From NCBI GenBank assembly GCA_019359175.1, contig JAHHHU010000012.1:108597-172596 (forward strand): a stretch of 64,000 nt of DNA. The letters run 5' to 3'. The notes beneath the pieces were generated by a model. That model was not told where the DNA came from. It saw nothing but the letters and a program-made list of their open reading frames with translations, and ran no database searches. The position numbers and the translations under genes were made by a program. This document shows positions 40,762 to 51,683 of the stretch, piece by piece. The DNA comes from Phormidium tanganyikae FI6-MK23 (GTDB taxonomy: Bacteria > Cyanobacteriota > Cyanobacteriia > Leptolyngbyales > Leptolyngbyaceae). Numbering within the stretch: the stretch's first letter is position 1; every line of letters starts with the position of its first letter.

Positions 40762-41454
40762 ATGACTGAACTCGATTTTGTCTTACTTACGGTCTATTTT
40801 TTGTGTGTTACCTACGTTCTCTACCAGATGGTGACTTCGTTTAACGATGAATTTACTATTTGGCTCGATCAAGAGTATCTAAATCAGCAACTCACAGCCC
40901 TGAATCTAAAAGACAGCATTGGGATCAGCTTCAAATTCGAGAATCGTTACGAATTCGACAAGCTGAAGAAATTACAGATCCGCATCACCAATAAATCGAG
41001 CGAGCAAGCGCTCTATGTCGATTGGGACTACTGCGCCCTCACCGATCAGTATGAGCCATCTCGATCGCGGCGCGTGACCCGTTCCGTTTCTGGTTCGCCC
41101 ACCGATGTATTTCAGCGCCAAGCCTTTAGCGCGATCGCACCCGGCAAAACGTTAATGGAAGACCTGTTTGCAGAAGATATGCTGACCCGCAAAGATGGCG
41201 GAGTCCCTCTGCAAGCCAGTGAAACCGTTCTAAGTTTCACGAAGCCCAATAAGAAAGCCTCCGCAGCGAAAAAGAAGCTTTTCCAAAAATTTATGTCCGG
41301 CGAGGAACTGTTCAAATTTGAGCTTTACTTAGTCCTAAGATTTGTCGGATTTGGCTCAACTCCAGGCGGCGATCGTGTTTCGATCGTCTGCCGCCTCAAC
41401 GTTCGTAAACTCGACTGGACAGCCGGACTTCCCTGGAATCCCAAATTGCCCTAA
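40762..41454 (+). CDS. Conserved hypothetical, single N-terminal membrane segment
   Basis: Long ORF with hydrophobic N-terminus FVLLTVYFLCVTYVLYQMV; good context. Confidence 0.7.
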   Translation: MTELDFVLLTVYFLCVTYVLYQMVTSFNDEFTIWLDQEYLNQQLTALNLKDSIGISFKFENRYEFDKLKKLQIRITNKSSEQALYVDWDYCALTDQYEPSRSRRVTRSVSGSPTDVFQRQAFSAIAPGKTLMEDLFAEDMLTRKDGGVPLQASETVLSFTKPNKKASAAKKKLFQKFMSGEELFKFELYLVLRFVGFGSTPGGDRVSIVCRLNVRKLDWTAGLPWNPKLP

Positions 41455-41480
41455 CCCGCATCGGCTAGACTGGAGATTAG

Positions 41481-41875
41481 AGAAGAGTTAGCGAGGTGGT
41501 TGCAGATTCGCTTGAATCTGAGGAAAGTCCGGACTCCCAAAAACCCAAACTTGCTGGGTAACGCCCAGTGCGCGTGAGCGTGAGGAGAGTGCCACAGAAA
41601 AATACCGCCCGCTCGTCGGGTAAGGGTGCAAAGGTGCGGTAAGAGCGCACCAGCAGTATCGAGAGGTGCTGGCTCGGTAAACCCCGGTGGGGAGCAAGGT
41701 CGGACGAAACAAGGGTTGGGTTTTTTCCTGTTTCGGTGGGTCGTCGAATTCCGCGTGAATTTGGGCGATCGAGAACCGCTTGAGGTTGGAGGTAACTCCA
41801 ATCCCAGATAGATAACTGCCCTCTGCGTGGCCTAGCACAATGAGAACAGAATCCGGCTTATGTCTAACTCTTCTC
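41481..41875 (+). ncRNA. rnpB: RNase P RNA (type A, cyanobacterial)
   Basis: Conserved gaggaaagtccggactcc near 5' end, gataactgccctctgcgtggcc...agaacagaatccggcttat near 3' end; terminal helix agaagagttag/ctaactcttct. Confidence 0.95.
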
Positions 41876-42150
41876 AACTTTTTAACGAATACGGAGAAAT
41901 GCTTAAATTGTTGCGGAAAACACGGAGCATTTCTCGCGATCGCAGCTTCAAGATTGCAAGAAATCTTCTCTGAACGTTATCACCTTAAGCCCAATTCTGG
42001 ACATTGCTTTAAACTGCGTCTAGCAATATGTAGATTCAGCAAAGTCCGTATTCCTCAATTCATCCAACCCTGTCCTTCAGTCTAGGATGAAGATGTTAAG
42101 CGCCTGCGATGTCAGGCAACTTCTCACCTACAGCCGTGTAGGGCAAGTCT

Positions 42151-42759
42151 GTGAAAAGCCAAGCTTCCACTCTCGAACTTCCGCCCGCCTGTGAGATTCC
42201 CCTCTCACAAGAATCGCTCTTCGCTATCAGTGAACATAAGAAAAGTGGATTGATCCTTTGTAAGCAATATCACGCAGAATTCGCGGGCCCTGGGGCAGCG
42301 GTGAATTGCGCGGTTGAGCCTGCCTATCGCGCTGTGATTGCGATCGGATCTCCTGAACTCATCACGACAAAAACGTTTGAGGATCGCCGCAGAGCATACG
42401 GACGTAGAATTCAATGGGGGCGCTGGTTACAAAGAATTGTTGAACATCCCGATCCGATGATCCGCTCTGAGAAACTATTAGCCGGATTTGAAGAATTCTT
42501 TGGGCGGCAGGTGGTGGTCGGATTGCCGAGTGAGGTTTTAGCGCTGTTGGCGGGAGTCTTTCCAGGCGCGATCGAGCAGGTGAGATCGCAACACTGGCGT
42601 AGTAGCAAAATTGGCACGATGCCCTTTCTTCCAGGTTCCGACCAGCTTAAAGTCACAACAATCCCTCTGAACACCCAAGAAATCCCAGCCGTTCCGCTGT
42701 TAACGACTGCAACCGTCAGTGAAATCGAGCGCACTTATGCCGTTTTGAAATCAGCCTAA
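42151..42759 (+). CDS. Conserved hypothetical protein
   Basis: 202 aa ORF between rnpB and rnc, same strand. Confidence 0.6.
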   Translation: MKSQASTLELPPACEIPLSQESLFAISEHKKSGLILCKQYHAEFAGPGAAVNCAVEPAYRAVIAIGSPELITTKTFEDRRRAYGRRIQWGRWLQRIVEHPDPMIRSEKLLAGFEEFFGRQVVVGLPSEVLALLAGVFPGAIEQVRSQHWRSSKIGTMPFLPGSDQLKVTTIPLNTQEIPAVPLLTTATVSEIERTYAVLKSA

Positions 42760-42818
42760 TTTGTCTGAGAGCCGATTCACCCCCTACGATAGAATCAGCC
42801 TGATTTTTTATTGCACTG

Positions 42819-43535
42819 ATGACTCTTGCCTATCCGCGCCGCCAGCAGGAACTTCGCGCCCTTGCTCAACGATTGGGAGTATCGCAACTCGACGCGATCG
42901 ATTGGAATCTGATGGATTTGGCGCTAATTCACGTGACGTTTTCTGCAGATCGCAATTATGAACAATTAGAGTTCGTGGGCGATGCGGTCGTGAAATTGGC
43001 AGCAGCGGAATTTTTGCTCAAGGCTTATCCAGATCTGAAAGTCGGAGAATTTACAGCGCTGCGATCGGTGTTAGTCAGCGATCGTATTCTCGCCAAAATT
43101 GCGGATTCTTTTGGATTCGATCGTTATCTTCTCGTTGCTCCGAGCGCAAAATCTGACCCTGCCGGACGCGATTCTCGCCTTGCCGATTCGCTAGAAGCCG
43201 TTCTTGCCGCCCTCTATCTCAGCACCCATAATCTCAGCCTGATTCATTCCTGGCTCGATGAACAATTTCAGCCGCTTGCTGAGGAGATTCTTGCCGATCC
43301 TGCCCGTCAAAACTACAAAGCCGCACTGCAAAACTGGACGCAAGGACATCAAAAAACCCTGCCTGAATATCGCACTCAAGAAACCGGGAATACTCACAAC
43401 GATCCCCAACGCTTTGTCTCAGAGGTCTGGATTCAAGGACGCTGCATGGGACAAGGCACAGGTCGATCGCGTAAAGCTGCCGAACAAGCAGCGGCACAAG
43501 AAGCGTTTTTAGTGCTGAGCCGTCAGGAGACTTAA
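42819..43535 (+). CDS. rnc: Ribonuclease III family protein (RNase III domain + dsRBD)
   Basis: NYEQLEFVGDAVVKLAAAEFL signature, LADSLEAVLAALYL; C-terminal dsRBD FVSEVWIQGRCMGQGTGRSRKAAEQAAAQEA. Confidence 0.92.
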   Translation: MTLAYPRRQQELRALAQRLGVSQLDAIDWNLMDLALIHVTFSADRNYEQLEFVGDAVVKLAAAEFLLKAYPDLKVGEFTALRSVLVSDRILAKIADSFGFDRYLLVAPSAKSDPAGRDSRLADSLEAVLAALYLSTHNLSLIHSWLDEQFQPLAEEILADPARQNYKAALQNWTQGHQKTLPEYRTQETGNTHNDPQRFVSEVWIQGRCMGQGTGRSRKAAEQAAAQEAFLVLSRQET

Positions 43536-43571
43536 CCCCGACCTGCCAGCCGAACTTCTGGAGGAACGGGT

Positions 43572-44582
43572 ATGTCAGAGCAGAGTACGATCGCGCTTTT
43601 CGGCGTTGGTCGATGGGGCGTTCATTTATTGCGAAATTTCTTACAGCACCCAAACGCGCGAGTGGTCGCGATAGTTGATCCTTGCTTGGAGCAGTTAGAA
43701 AGCATCGCACAGCGGTTTGAGTTGGATCAGCGCATTTTTTTCACGACGCAATGGCAAGATGCGCTGGAATTGAGCGGGTTGGATGCCGTTGCGATTACAA
43801 CCCCGGCAACGACTCATCACGAGTTAATCACAGCGGCACTCAAGCAAAATCTTCATGTTCTCGCCGCGAAGCCACTCACTTTAAGCGCCGCTGAGTCGAT
43901 TCAGCTTTGCCAACTCGCGGAACAGCAGCAGCGGCAGTTAGTCATTGATCACACTTATTTATTTCATCCTGCGGTGATTCGGGGGCGAGAATGGGTTCAA
44001 TCCGGCAAACTTGGCAAACTGCGTTATGGGTACGCGACTCGATCTCACTTAAGCCCAGTTCGCACCGATGTCGATGCGCTGTGGGATTTGGCAATCCACG
44101 ATATTGCAATTCTGAATTTTTGGCTAGGGGAAACGCCGTGTCAAGTTGAGGCGAAAGGATCGACCTGGTTACAAAAAGGTTTAGCGGATACGGTTTGGGC
44201 GACTTTGATTTATCCTTCTGGGTTTGAAGCGAGGCTGCATCTCAGTTGGCTCAATCCTGATAAACAACGTCGATCGTGCATCGTCGGCGAAAATGGCAGC
44301 TTGATTTTTGACGAACTCGCTCAGGAGCAATTAACGGTGCAGTGGGGAAGATTCGACGAGAAATTTAAACCGATCGAGCAAAGCCGCGAAATTCTTGAGT
44401 TGCCGAATCAAGAGCCGCTCTATCAAGTTTGCAGCCATTTTCTAGAGTGTGTGAAGCAGAATCGAACTTCAGAAATTTCGTCGGGCTGGCTCGGTGCGGA
44501 ATTGGTGCAAACTTTGGTCGCGATGTCGGAATCGATGCGGGAAGGCGGAAAAGCGATCGAGATTCTGAAGCAGGAAATTTAG
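43572..44582 (+). CDS. Gfo/Idh/MocA family oxidoreductase
   Basis: IALFGVGRWGVHLLRNFLQHPNARVVAIVDP, HVLAAKPLTLSAAE, DLAIHDIAILNFWLG. Confidence 0.9.
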   Translation: MSEQSTIALFGVGRWGVHLLRNFLQHPNARVVAIVDPCLEQLESIAQRFELDQRIFFTTQWQDALELSGLDAVAITTPATTHHELITAALKQNLHVLAAKPLTLSAAESIQLCQLAEQQQRQLVIDHTYLFHPAVIRGREWVQSGKLGKLRYGYATRSHLSPVRTDVDALWDLAIHDIAILNFWLGETPCQVEAKGSTWLQKGLADTVWATLIYPSGFEARLHLSWLNPDKQRRSCIVGENGSLIFDELAQEQLTVQWGRFDEKFKPIEQSREILELPNQEPLYQVCSHFLECVKQNRTSEISSGWLGAELVQTLVAMSESMREGGKAIEILKQEI

Positions 44583-44664
44583 CTGGGGAGAACGGGGAGA
44601 ACCAGAAATGATTTTTCCTCCCCGTCTCCCTTAGTCTTCACCTAACTAGCCCGGAGAAGTCGCA

Positions 44665-47600
44665 TCAACCCGTATTTCTCATTCCCGCAGCAATGCCGTT
44701 GATTGTAAGCAATGCTCCGCGTAGCAGTTCACCTTTGCTGTAGCGCGATCGCACAACGCCCGAAGCCGCCAAAGTCTTGTGCTGACGCAACCGCTTCAAC
44801 AACGACACCTGCAAGAATCCTAAAGGCACGATCGTACCGTTGCGTAACTGTACCGATCTCTGAAGTTCAGGGTCGCCATCGAGCAGGCGATTGTGTCCGG
44901 TAATCTTCAGCACTAACTCACGAGTCAAGAGATACTCATCGCGAATCTGCTCAAATACTGGAGCAAACCGCTCCCGGTCTTCTGGCTGTGTGAGTTCATC
45001 GACGTAGTGGCTTGCGATTTGTAGATCAACTTTAGAAAGCGTCATTTCAACTCTAGAAATTGCCATTTTGAAGAAAGGCCATTTGTAGTAGAAATGCCGT
45101 AAAAGCTGCATATGTTTCTCTGGTGCTTCATCGAGAAATCCTTGCAGCGCAGTCCCGACTCCGTACCAAGACGGCAGCAAAAATCGGCTTTGTGTCCAGC
45201 TAAAGACCCAAGGAATTGCCCGCAGACTCGCGAGATCTTTTTTGCCGCCGCGACGGGCTGGACGAGAGCTAATTTGAAGCTGACTGATTTCCTCGATCGG
45301 GGTGACTTGATGAAAGAAATCAATAAAATCGGGTTGCTCGTAGATCAGTCCGCGATAGTGAATTCTCGATCGAGCCGCCAACTCTTCCATCACTTGCTGC
45401 CACGGTTCAATTTCATCAAACTTATTCAGCAACAAGCTGCCTTGAATCACTGCGGTCGTAACAGTTTCTAGGTTGTAGAGTGCAAGTTCTGGCAGTGAAT
45501 ACTTCGAGGCAAGCACTTCACCTTGCTCTGTAATTTTGATTCGACCGTTTACACTATGTCCGGGTTGCGCCAGAATTGCTTCGTAAGCAGGGCCGCCGCC
45601 GCGACCGACAGAACCGCCGCGACCGTGAAAAATCCGCAGCACGACCCCATGTTCATCAGCAATGCTTTGGAGGGCTTGTTGAGCTTTATGAATTTCCCAA
45701 TTACTGCTGAGGAATCCAGAGTCTTTATTGCTGTCAGAATAACCGAGCATGACTTCTTGGAGTGCGGTTTTAACCCCGATCGATTCAAATCCACCCGCTA
45801 ATAGTGCTTTGTAGAAGGGCTGATCAAACACACCCTGCATTACGCTAGGCGCTTTCTGTAAGTCTTCCACAGTTTCAAACAGCGGCACGACTTGAATCGT
45901 TCCCAGCCCGGTTGCAGGGTCATAAAGTCCAGCTTCTTTGGCAAATAGCAACACTTCAAGCAAGTCACTAACATCGTGACTCATGCTGATAATGTAAGTG
46001 CGGCAGATATCAAGGCCGAATTCTTGTTGCAGCTTGCGAACCATGCGGAAGGTCGCGATCGCTTCACGAGTGCGATCGGAAAACGGCATCTCTGTGGGAA
46101 TCAAGGGTCTACGAGTTTGTAGCTCGGTGATTAGCCATTCGCACCGTTCCGCTTCGGTCATGTCGTTGTAAGCTTTCGGCAAAACTTGCAGATATTCCAC
46201 AATTTCATTCATCGTTTCTGAATGACGAGGGCTTTCTTGCCGAATGTCGAGATGCGCTAAGTTAAACCCGAAGATTTCAACTTGGCAGATGAGATGTTCC
46301 AGATCGCGACAGCTTAGACCTGTTGCCGCTAAGTTGCTTTGAATTAAACGGAGTTCTGCGAGGAAATCATCGCCCGATCGATAAATCGTAGCTTCGTCGT
46401 ATTCGGGAATTTCTTGCTGTAGTCCGTCGCCGTTGTAGAGAATGTGATTGCGATCAAGCGTGTTCTCTAGCCGCTTGCGAATGTAAGCCAATTTGAGCCG
46501 ATATGGTTCTTGGCGGTAGCGGATCGATAAGAGATCGTACACATCCGGCATTCGCTGCTGATCTTGTTCGAGCGATTCTAGCAGGTCGGGGAGAACATCG
46601 CTCCAGTGCAAAGACAGACTCAGCAAATCGGTTAATGTCTGGATCGATTGAACGTATCGTTCTAAGACTAAACGACGCTGATAACAGGCGGTTTGCCAGG
46701 TAACTTGGGGAGTGACTGAGGGATTACCATCTCGATCGGCTCCTACCCATGAACCAAACTGACAGAAATTGCGGCGCGGCATCTGCATTGTTGGAAATGA
46801 GCCATGAACCGCCTCTTCTAACCGCTGGTACAGATGGGGAATCGCATCGAAAATCACTTCGCGGAAATAGTGCAGCGCGTGATCGACCTCGTCTAAAACT
46901 GTTGGCTTGAATTGATGCAGTTCATCAGTGCGCCACCAGAGACGAATCTCTTCAGTCAACTGATCGCGCAGAGCATCAGCTTCCCAAGAAGAAGAAAGCC
47001 CGATCGCCTTTAAACTGTCTTCAATACTATCCAACTGGCGAAGAATTTTGGCAATTCGTCGCTGCTTATCTCGAATCGTGTGGCGAACAATCTCAGTCGG
47101 GTGAGCAGTAAAAACCAACCAGACATCTAACTGATTGATCAACCGTTCAATCTGTTGGGGTGGAACATTTAGCTGCTTTAACCGGGGAAACAGCCAATGA
47201 AAGGTGCCGATTTCGCGACGAGAAGCCGACTCATGCAAACTGCGCTCTAGAAAGTCGGCTTCAGGTCGTCCCGCATCTTCCTCGGTCGCATACGCTTGAC
47301 GTTTATGTTTTGGATCAGGTTGAGCGTGTCCTTCTCGCGCCATCCGATACTGCAACTGCTGATCGCGCTGTTCGTAATGCTGCTCAACAATATTAATCAA
47401 TTGAAAATAAAGCGCAAAGGCGCGGGCGGCCCGAATCGCTTCATTGAGATCGAGCTTTTCTACGACTTGCAGCACTTCCGACCCGGTAAACGTCGTCGCC
47501 TGCCCCTCTGGAGAACAAATCTGTCTCAGTTGATTCAGCAGATCAACCAATTCCTGCCCACATTCTTGGCGCAACACGGCTTCCCAGAGATCCTCAACGA

Positions 47601-47709
47601 TTCTGAGCCGATGACGCAAAAATAAATCAGACATCAGTGCGGTGACATCTTCGGATGCCGTAGTGATGCTGGCAAAAGATTCGTCGGAAGAAGGGCGGGT
47701 CGAACTCAT
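44665..47709 (-). CDS. ppc: Phosphoenolpyruvate carboxylase
   Basis: [67 protein letters not shown]-terminal [10 protein letters not shown]. Confidence 0.98.
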   Translation of the reverse strand: MSSTRPSSDESFASITTASEDVTALMSDLFLRHRLRIVEDLWEAVLRQECGQELVDLLNQLRQICSPEGQATTFTGSEVLQVVEKLDLNEAIRAARAFALYFQLINIVEQHYEQRDQQLQYRMAREGHAQPDPKHKRQAYATEEDAGRPEADFLERSLHESASRREIGTFHWLFPRLKQLNVPPQQIERLINQLDVWLVFTAHPTEIVRHTIRDKQRRIAKILRQLDSIEDSLKAIGLSSSWEADALRDQLTEEIRLWWRTDELHQFKPTVLDEVDHALHYFREVIFDAIPHLYQRLEEAVHGSFPTMQMPRRNFCQFGSWVGADRDGNPSVTPQVTWQTACYQRRLVLERYVQSIQTLTDLLSLSLHWSDVLPDLLESLEQDQQRMPDVYDLLSIRYRQEPYRLKLAYIRKRLENTLDRNHILYNGDGLQQEIPEYDEATIYRSGDDFLAELRLIQSNLAATGLSCRDLEHLICQVEIFGFNLAHLDIRQESPRHSETMNEIVEYLQVLPKAYNDMTEAERCEWLITELQTRRPLIPTEMPFSDRTREAIATFRMVRKLQQEFGLDICRTYIISMSHDVSDLLEVLLFAKEAGLYDPATGLGTIQVVPLFETVEDLQKAPSVMQGVFDQPFYKALLAGGFESIGVKTALQEVMLGYSDSNKDSGFLSSNWEIHKAQQALQSIADEHGVVLRIFHGRGGSVGRGGGPAYEAILAQPGHSVNGRIKITEQGEVLASKYSLPELALYNLETVTTAVIQGSLLLNKFDEIEPWQQVMEELAARSRIHYRGLIYEQPDFIDFFHQVTPIEEISQLQISSRPARRGGKKDLASLRAIPWVFSWTQSRFLLPSWYGVGTALQGFLDEAPEKHMQLLRHFYYKWPFFKMAISRVEMTLSKVDLQIASHYVDELTQPEDRERFAPVFEQIRDEYLLTRELVLKITGHNRLLDGDPELQRSVQLRNGTIVPLGFLQVSLLKRLRQHKTLAASGVVRSRYSKGELLRGALLTINGIAAGMRNTG

Positions 47710-47778
47710 ACAGTATTCCAGAGAGGTTCAACAATTTTAGGAGAGATGGGCGCGATTGGGGAGATGGCAAACGTTCGA

Positions 47779-47973
47779 CTATGGATTCGGCGGAAAGTCT
47801 AAGCGCGGGAGGCGATCGCCTCTGAAAATTTCTTCGCTCATTGTGCCGAGTTCTTGCAGGGTTTGCACGATCGCATTCCCTCCAACCAAAGCGACCAAAA
47901 CGGGAACCGTTGCTAAACTCAAAGCAACATCGGGATCGAGAAAGCCTAAAATGCGATCGGATTCAGATTTCAT
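47779..47973 (-). CDS. Short hypothetical protein upstream of ppc
   Basis: 64 aa ORF MKSESDRILGFLDPDVALSLATVPVLVALVGGNAIVQTL... coherent hydrophobic segment. Confidence 0.5.
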   Translation of the reverse strand: MKSESDRILGFLDPDVALSLATVPVLVALVGGNAIVQTLQELGTMSEEIFRGDRLPRLDFPPNP

Positions 47974-48336
47974 CAGATTGTAGGTTCCAACGGTAGAGTA
48001 ATCCAGTGTCTAGCGTAACAGTCTAAATTGCACGTCTGTGCATCGTTTCTCTAGATGTATCTAAAGGGATGAGAAAGAAAAACGGAAAAATTTCGGGTTT
48101 AAAACCGAGGAAGCAATCGGCAAGCGGGGTAGCAGCACTCCGGAGTGATACATTAGACTCCGAAAAAGTTGTACCGATGGTGCGGTTTGTGCTTACCATA
48201 ACTAAAAAAAGTGTATCAAAATCAAAAGTTAAGCTTAAATGCAGCAAGGTTGGAAAAATCACATTTTAAGGGCAAACGCCGCAGACCGTGAAGCGATCTC
48301 TGCCCAAGACTATTCCGACAAGACCATCACTCATCG

Positions 48337-51300
48337 TTGAACATCGCACAGGGAATCAAAATTCGGATGGGGAATCGATCGCCGTACACGCTCTCTTCGT
48401 CACCACAAGCTGTGGGATCACGGTTGCCATTGCTGCCGTGGCTCTACCGCGTTATCGGCATTCCTCACGTCAATCTCCAAGTGCGGCTGCGCGGAAATAA
48501 TCTCTACCTCTTAGCGGAAGGGCGCGACTGCCCCAATCGATCGCTAATTTTTGAACAGTTGGTGAGATCGCTCTCGAAAACCCAAATCGAAACGCTGCTC
48601 CCGCCCTCACAGCCCAAAATTTATCAAGTAATTCTCTATGGTCGTCGCGTTGGGGAGCCACGTCCACAATGGGCGGAGGTGATTCATCTCGCGCAGATCG
48701 ATCGCTATTTGGAAAACCTCGATGATCCGAAAACTGAGGCAGAAACGACGGTTGCGATCGAGCTTGCAAATTTGGGCATGGCAAGACGCGGAAGACCCGA
48801 TGCGATCGCGCGTTACCTCAGTGAAGCGTTGACGGCGTTGGGAGTTGCGGTGCGGGCGAGTGTGAAATCAGCGGCACTACCCGAAGAAACGGGACTCCCT
48901 CAAACGGCGAATTTAGCTTCAGTATTTAGCAGTACGGCATCTCTCACGCCTCAAGCGTTGTTGAATCGGTTGTGGGTCGTGTGCGAATCGGCATACAGTC
49001 CAGACTCTACGCTGTTGACCGAAACGATCGCGCAAAACCTTCGCGATTTAGAACTCGACGGATTTCGAGATGCGATCGTGTTTAGCCGCGTTCGAGGTGA
49101 AACCGAGCCGGAATGGGTGTTGCGAGTTGATTTGACTCCGCCCCAGGAAATGCTGAAGGATTGGGCGCGTTGGGGAGATGTAGAAGCCCTGACGCGATTA
49201 ATGAACAACGCAGTCCGGGATCAAGGAGTCGAGATTGCCGCGACGTTGATGGATATTACGCTGCACGTTACGGCTCAACGCACAGATGCCCCGGAGAAAG
49301 AACGGGTCTTCGCCGCGATCGCACCTCTAATCGATACGATCGCACCCCAAGGCATTCACGCAATGGCGGTTTACGGACTGAGCGGCACACCGAACCCGAT
49401 GCCGCACTTATCGATCCCTGATGCTCCGGTTTGGGTGCAGTGGATGAATTTACCTGCCGCAGAACATCCCGCTTTATCTGAATCAACGCGGCAGTTAGCG
49501 CAGCAAGGGGATTTAAGTGCGATCGCGTTTCTGCTGACTCGCCAACTCAATCCCAATCTCGATACGCAGTTAGCCACGGGCGGAATTCGGCTTCAGGTGC
49601 GGCAGAAAGAAGATTTGCTGCACATCATGACCGATGCCCCGGTTTGTCCGCCTCAAAGTCAGGTGGGCACAAAAGTCGCGAAATATATCCGATCTCTGAA
49701 TCTTCCCGATGTTCAAGGTGTTCGGATTTACGGGCGACGATCGGGACAAAAGCGTCCCTTATGGAGTTACGGCGTTGATTTTGCAACGCGCGATCATTTA
49801 ATTCCCGAAGCAACTCCAGAATTTGCGGCATCGGATGCGTATGTGGGCGATCTTTTAACCAAAGAACCCGGAGCGCTGACCGTTCCAGAGTTTGAAGACA
49901 CAGAACCAACGATCTGGGATCGACTGATCGAAGCGATTCAGGGCGGCATGGCACGGACTCGAATTTTTACGATCGCATCTGAAACCGCACCCAATACCGC
50001 ACGCGCTACACACTCCGCCGCCCCAAACGAAGTAAAAGCTGCGATCGTCTGGGCAGTTCTCGGAATTTTGCTCACCGTTCAAGCGGATTGGCTACTTGGG
50101 CAATTTGTAAAGCCGTTAATTGCAGCGAAAGCGACCCCGACTGTTTCTCCTGCTCCCTTGCCCCCAGAACAGACCGCATTACCGCAACTCTCGCTACAAA
50201 AGACGGCAGGATTTGACGTGATCGGATCGGGATTCACGCAGTCGGGACAGACGCTAATGACACCGGGATCAGACTCGACGGCACTGCTCGCTTCACCGTT
50301 GAAACCCAAAGCCGCGATCGACACTTCTCGATCGCCTTATCCAACGTTTAACGCGCCTCAGTTGGATGAGAAATTCGTTTTGTATCGGCAGTACGTCGCT
50401 CAAAATGGTGTGCCAGATATTTTAGTAGTCGGTAGTTCCCGCGCGATGCGGGGCATTGATCCGGTGGTTCTAGAACAGACCCTAGCCACCCAGGGATATC
50501 CGGGAATGCGCGTGTTTAACTTCGGGGTCAACGGTGCAACGGTTCAAGTCGTGGATCTGATCGTGCGGCGCGTCTTGGCATCGGAAAAACAGCCGAAAAT
50601 GATTTTATTTGCAGATGGATTGCGGGCGTACAACGATGGGCGACCCGATGCGACGTTTAACGCGATCGTCTCTTCTCCCGGATTCCGCAAGCTTCCCGAA
50701 ATCGCAACTGAATCCGCTCCCAATCCGACTCAGGCATTTACCAAACCCTTAGAAACCATTGCTCGAACGAATACTACGGTTGTCGATCGCTATCAATCTT
50801 TCAACGATCAACTTCTACAGCAAGCAGGTCAACTTTCTACCGTTTGGAACGAGCGCGATAAGCTCCAAACTCTTCTCAAGCGCGGGTTATCTTTCAGCTT
50901 CGCGCCGACCGCAAGTTCTGAACCCGACGGCGAATCGACGATCGCACAAGACGGGCAGGGCTTGATCGATATCAATGGATTTTTGCCGATCTCGAATCGA
51001 TTCAATCCGGTTACTTACTATCAGAAATATTCTAGAGTTGCTGGAGATAGTGATGCGGATTATGCGAATTTCAACTTAGACGGGGCGCAAACTCAGGCAT
51101 TACGATCGCTGGCTCAATACACGAAATCGCAAGAGATTCCGCTAGTCGTACTCAATCTGCCGCTGACTGAAAACTATCTTGATCCGTACCGACGCGATCG
51201 CGAACAGCAGTTTCAGCAATACCTGATGCGACTGTCTGGAGAACTCGGTTTCACCTACCGCGACCTGCTCGAAAATTGGAAGAATACACCCGATTATTTC

Positions 51301-51390
51301 TCTGATCCAAGCCATCTAAACCGCTATGGCGCTCATGCTGTCTCGACTCACATTGCCAAAGATCCGCTGATTCCCTGGAGGAAGCGGTAA
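48337..51390 (+). CDS. Large DUF1574-type protein: tandem alpha/beta repeat modules + TM + SGNH-like C-terminal domain
   Basis: Repeats ending YGRRVGEPRPQWAEVIHL / FSRVRGETEPEWVLRVDL / YGRRSGQKRPLWSYGVDF; ILVVGSSRAMRGIDPVVLEQ ... DPSHLNRYGAHAVS. Confidence 0.8.
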   Translation: MNIAQGIKIRMGNRSPYTLSSSPQAVGSRLPLLPWLYRVIGIPHVNLQVRLRGNNLYLLAEGRDCPNRSLIFEQLVRSLSKTQIETLLPPSQPKIYQVILYGRRVGEPRPQWAEVIHLAQIDRYLENLDDPKTEAETTVAIELANLGMARRGRPDAIARYLSEALTALGVAVRASVKSAALPEETGLPQTANLASVFSSTASLTPQALLNRLWVVCESAYSPDSTLLTETIAQNLRDLELDGFRDAIVFSRVRGETEPEWVLRVDLTPPQEMLKDWARWGDVEALTRLMNNAVRDQGVEIAATLMDITLHVTAQRTDAPEKERVFAAIAPLIDTIAPQGIHAMAVYGLSGTPNPMPHLSIPDAPVWVQWMNLPAAEHPALSESTRQLAQQGDLSAIAFLLTRQLNPNLDTQLATGGIRLQVRQKEDLLHIMTDAPVCPPQSQVGTKVAKYIRSLNLPDVQGVRIYGRRSGQKRPLWSYGVDFATRDHLIPEATPEFAASDAYVGDLLTKEPGALTVPEFEDTEPTIWDRLIEAIQGGMARTRIFTIASETAPNTARATHSAAPNEVKAAIVWAVLGILLTVQADWLLGQFVKPLIAAKATPTVSPAPLPPEQTALPQLSLQKTAGFDVIGSGFTQSGQTLMTPGSDSTALLASPLKPKAAIDTSRSPYPTFNAPQLDEKFVLYRQYVAQNGVPDILVVGSSRAMRGIDPVVLEQTLATQGYPGMRVFNFGVNGATVQVVDLIVRRVLASEKQPKMILFADGLRAYNDGRPDATFNAIVSSPGFRKLPEIATESAPNPTQAFTKPLETIARTNTTVVDRYQSFNDQLLQQAGQLSTVWNERDKLQTLLKRGLSFSFAPTASSEPDGESTIAQDGQGLIDINGFLPISNRFNPVTYYQKYSRVAGDSDADYANFNLDGAQTQALRSLAQYTKSQEIPLVVLNLPLTENYLDPYRRDREQQFQQYLMRLSGELGFTYRDLLENWKNTPDYFSDPSHLNRYGAHAVSTHIAKDPLIPWRKR

Positions 51391-51447
51391 TTCCTACAGG
51401 AATGTTGCATCAGAAACCTTGAATCGTAAAGGGCAAAGACATCAACA

Positions 51448-51681
51448 ATGGAAAGCATCAAATTTTGTCAGCGCGTTGGACAAGATGGCGTTCTGCATCT
51501 AGAGATTCCTACTGGACTGACAGAGCGAGAAGTAGAAGTGATGGTCATCTATCAGCCCCTTCAATCCGATCACCGATCGCTTGAGCAACTCTACGGCGTT
51601 TGTGCCGATGATCCGATTACACTTGACGATCGTGGAATTTTAGAAAGCTCTGATGATGAGATGGTTGGAGCATTCGACTAG
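51448..51681 (+). CDS. VapB-like antitoxin
   Basis: Short ORF directly upstream (2 bp) of PIN-domain toxin. Confidence 0.7.
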   Translation: MESIKFCQRVGQDGVLHLEIPTGLTEREVEVMVIYQPLQSDHRSLEQLYGVCADDPITLDDRGILESSDDEMVGAFD

Positions 51682-51683
51682 AA

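Noticed and set aside
41488-41877. ORFs 41451..41801 (-), 41488..41877 (-), 41626..41811 (+) and 41840..42085 (+)
   Set aside because: They overlap the RNase P RNA gene; the antisense 'HKPDSVLI' type ORF is a common false annotation.
48069-48269. 66-aa Lys/Ser-rich ORF on plus strand and 79-aa ORF on minus strand (48023..48262)
   Set aside because: Low complexity, no recognisable motif, mutually overlapping; not enough support for a coding call.
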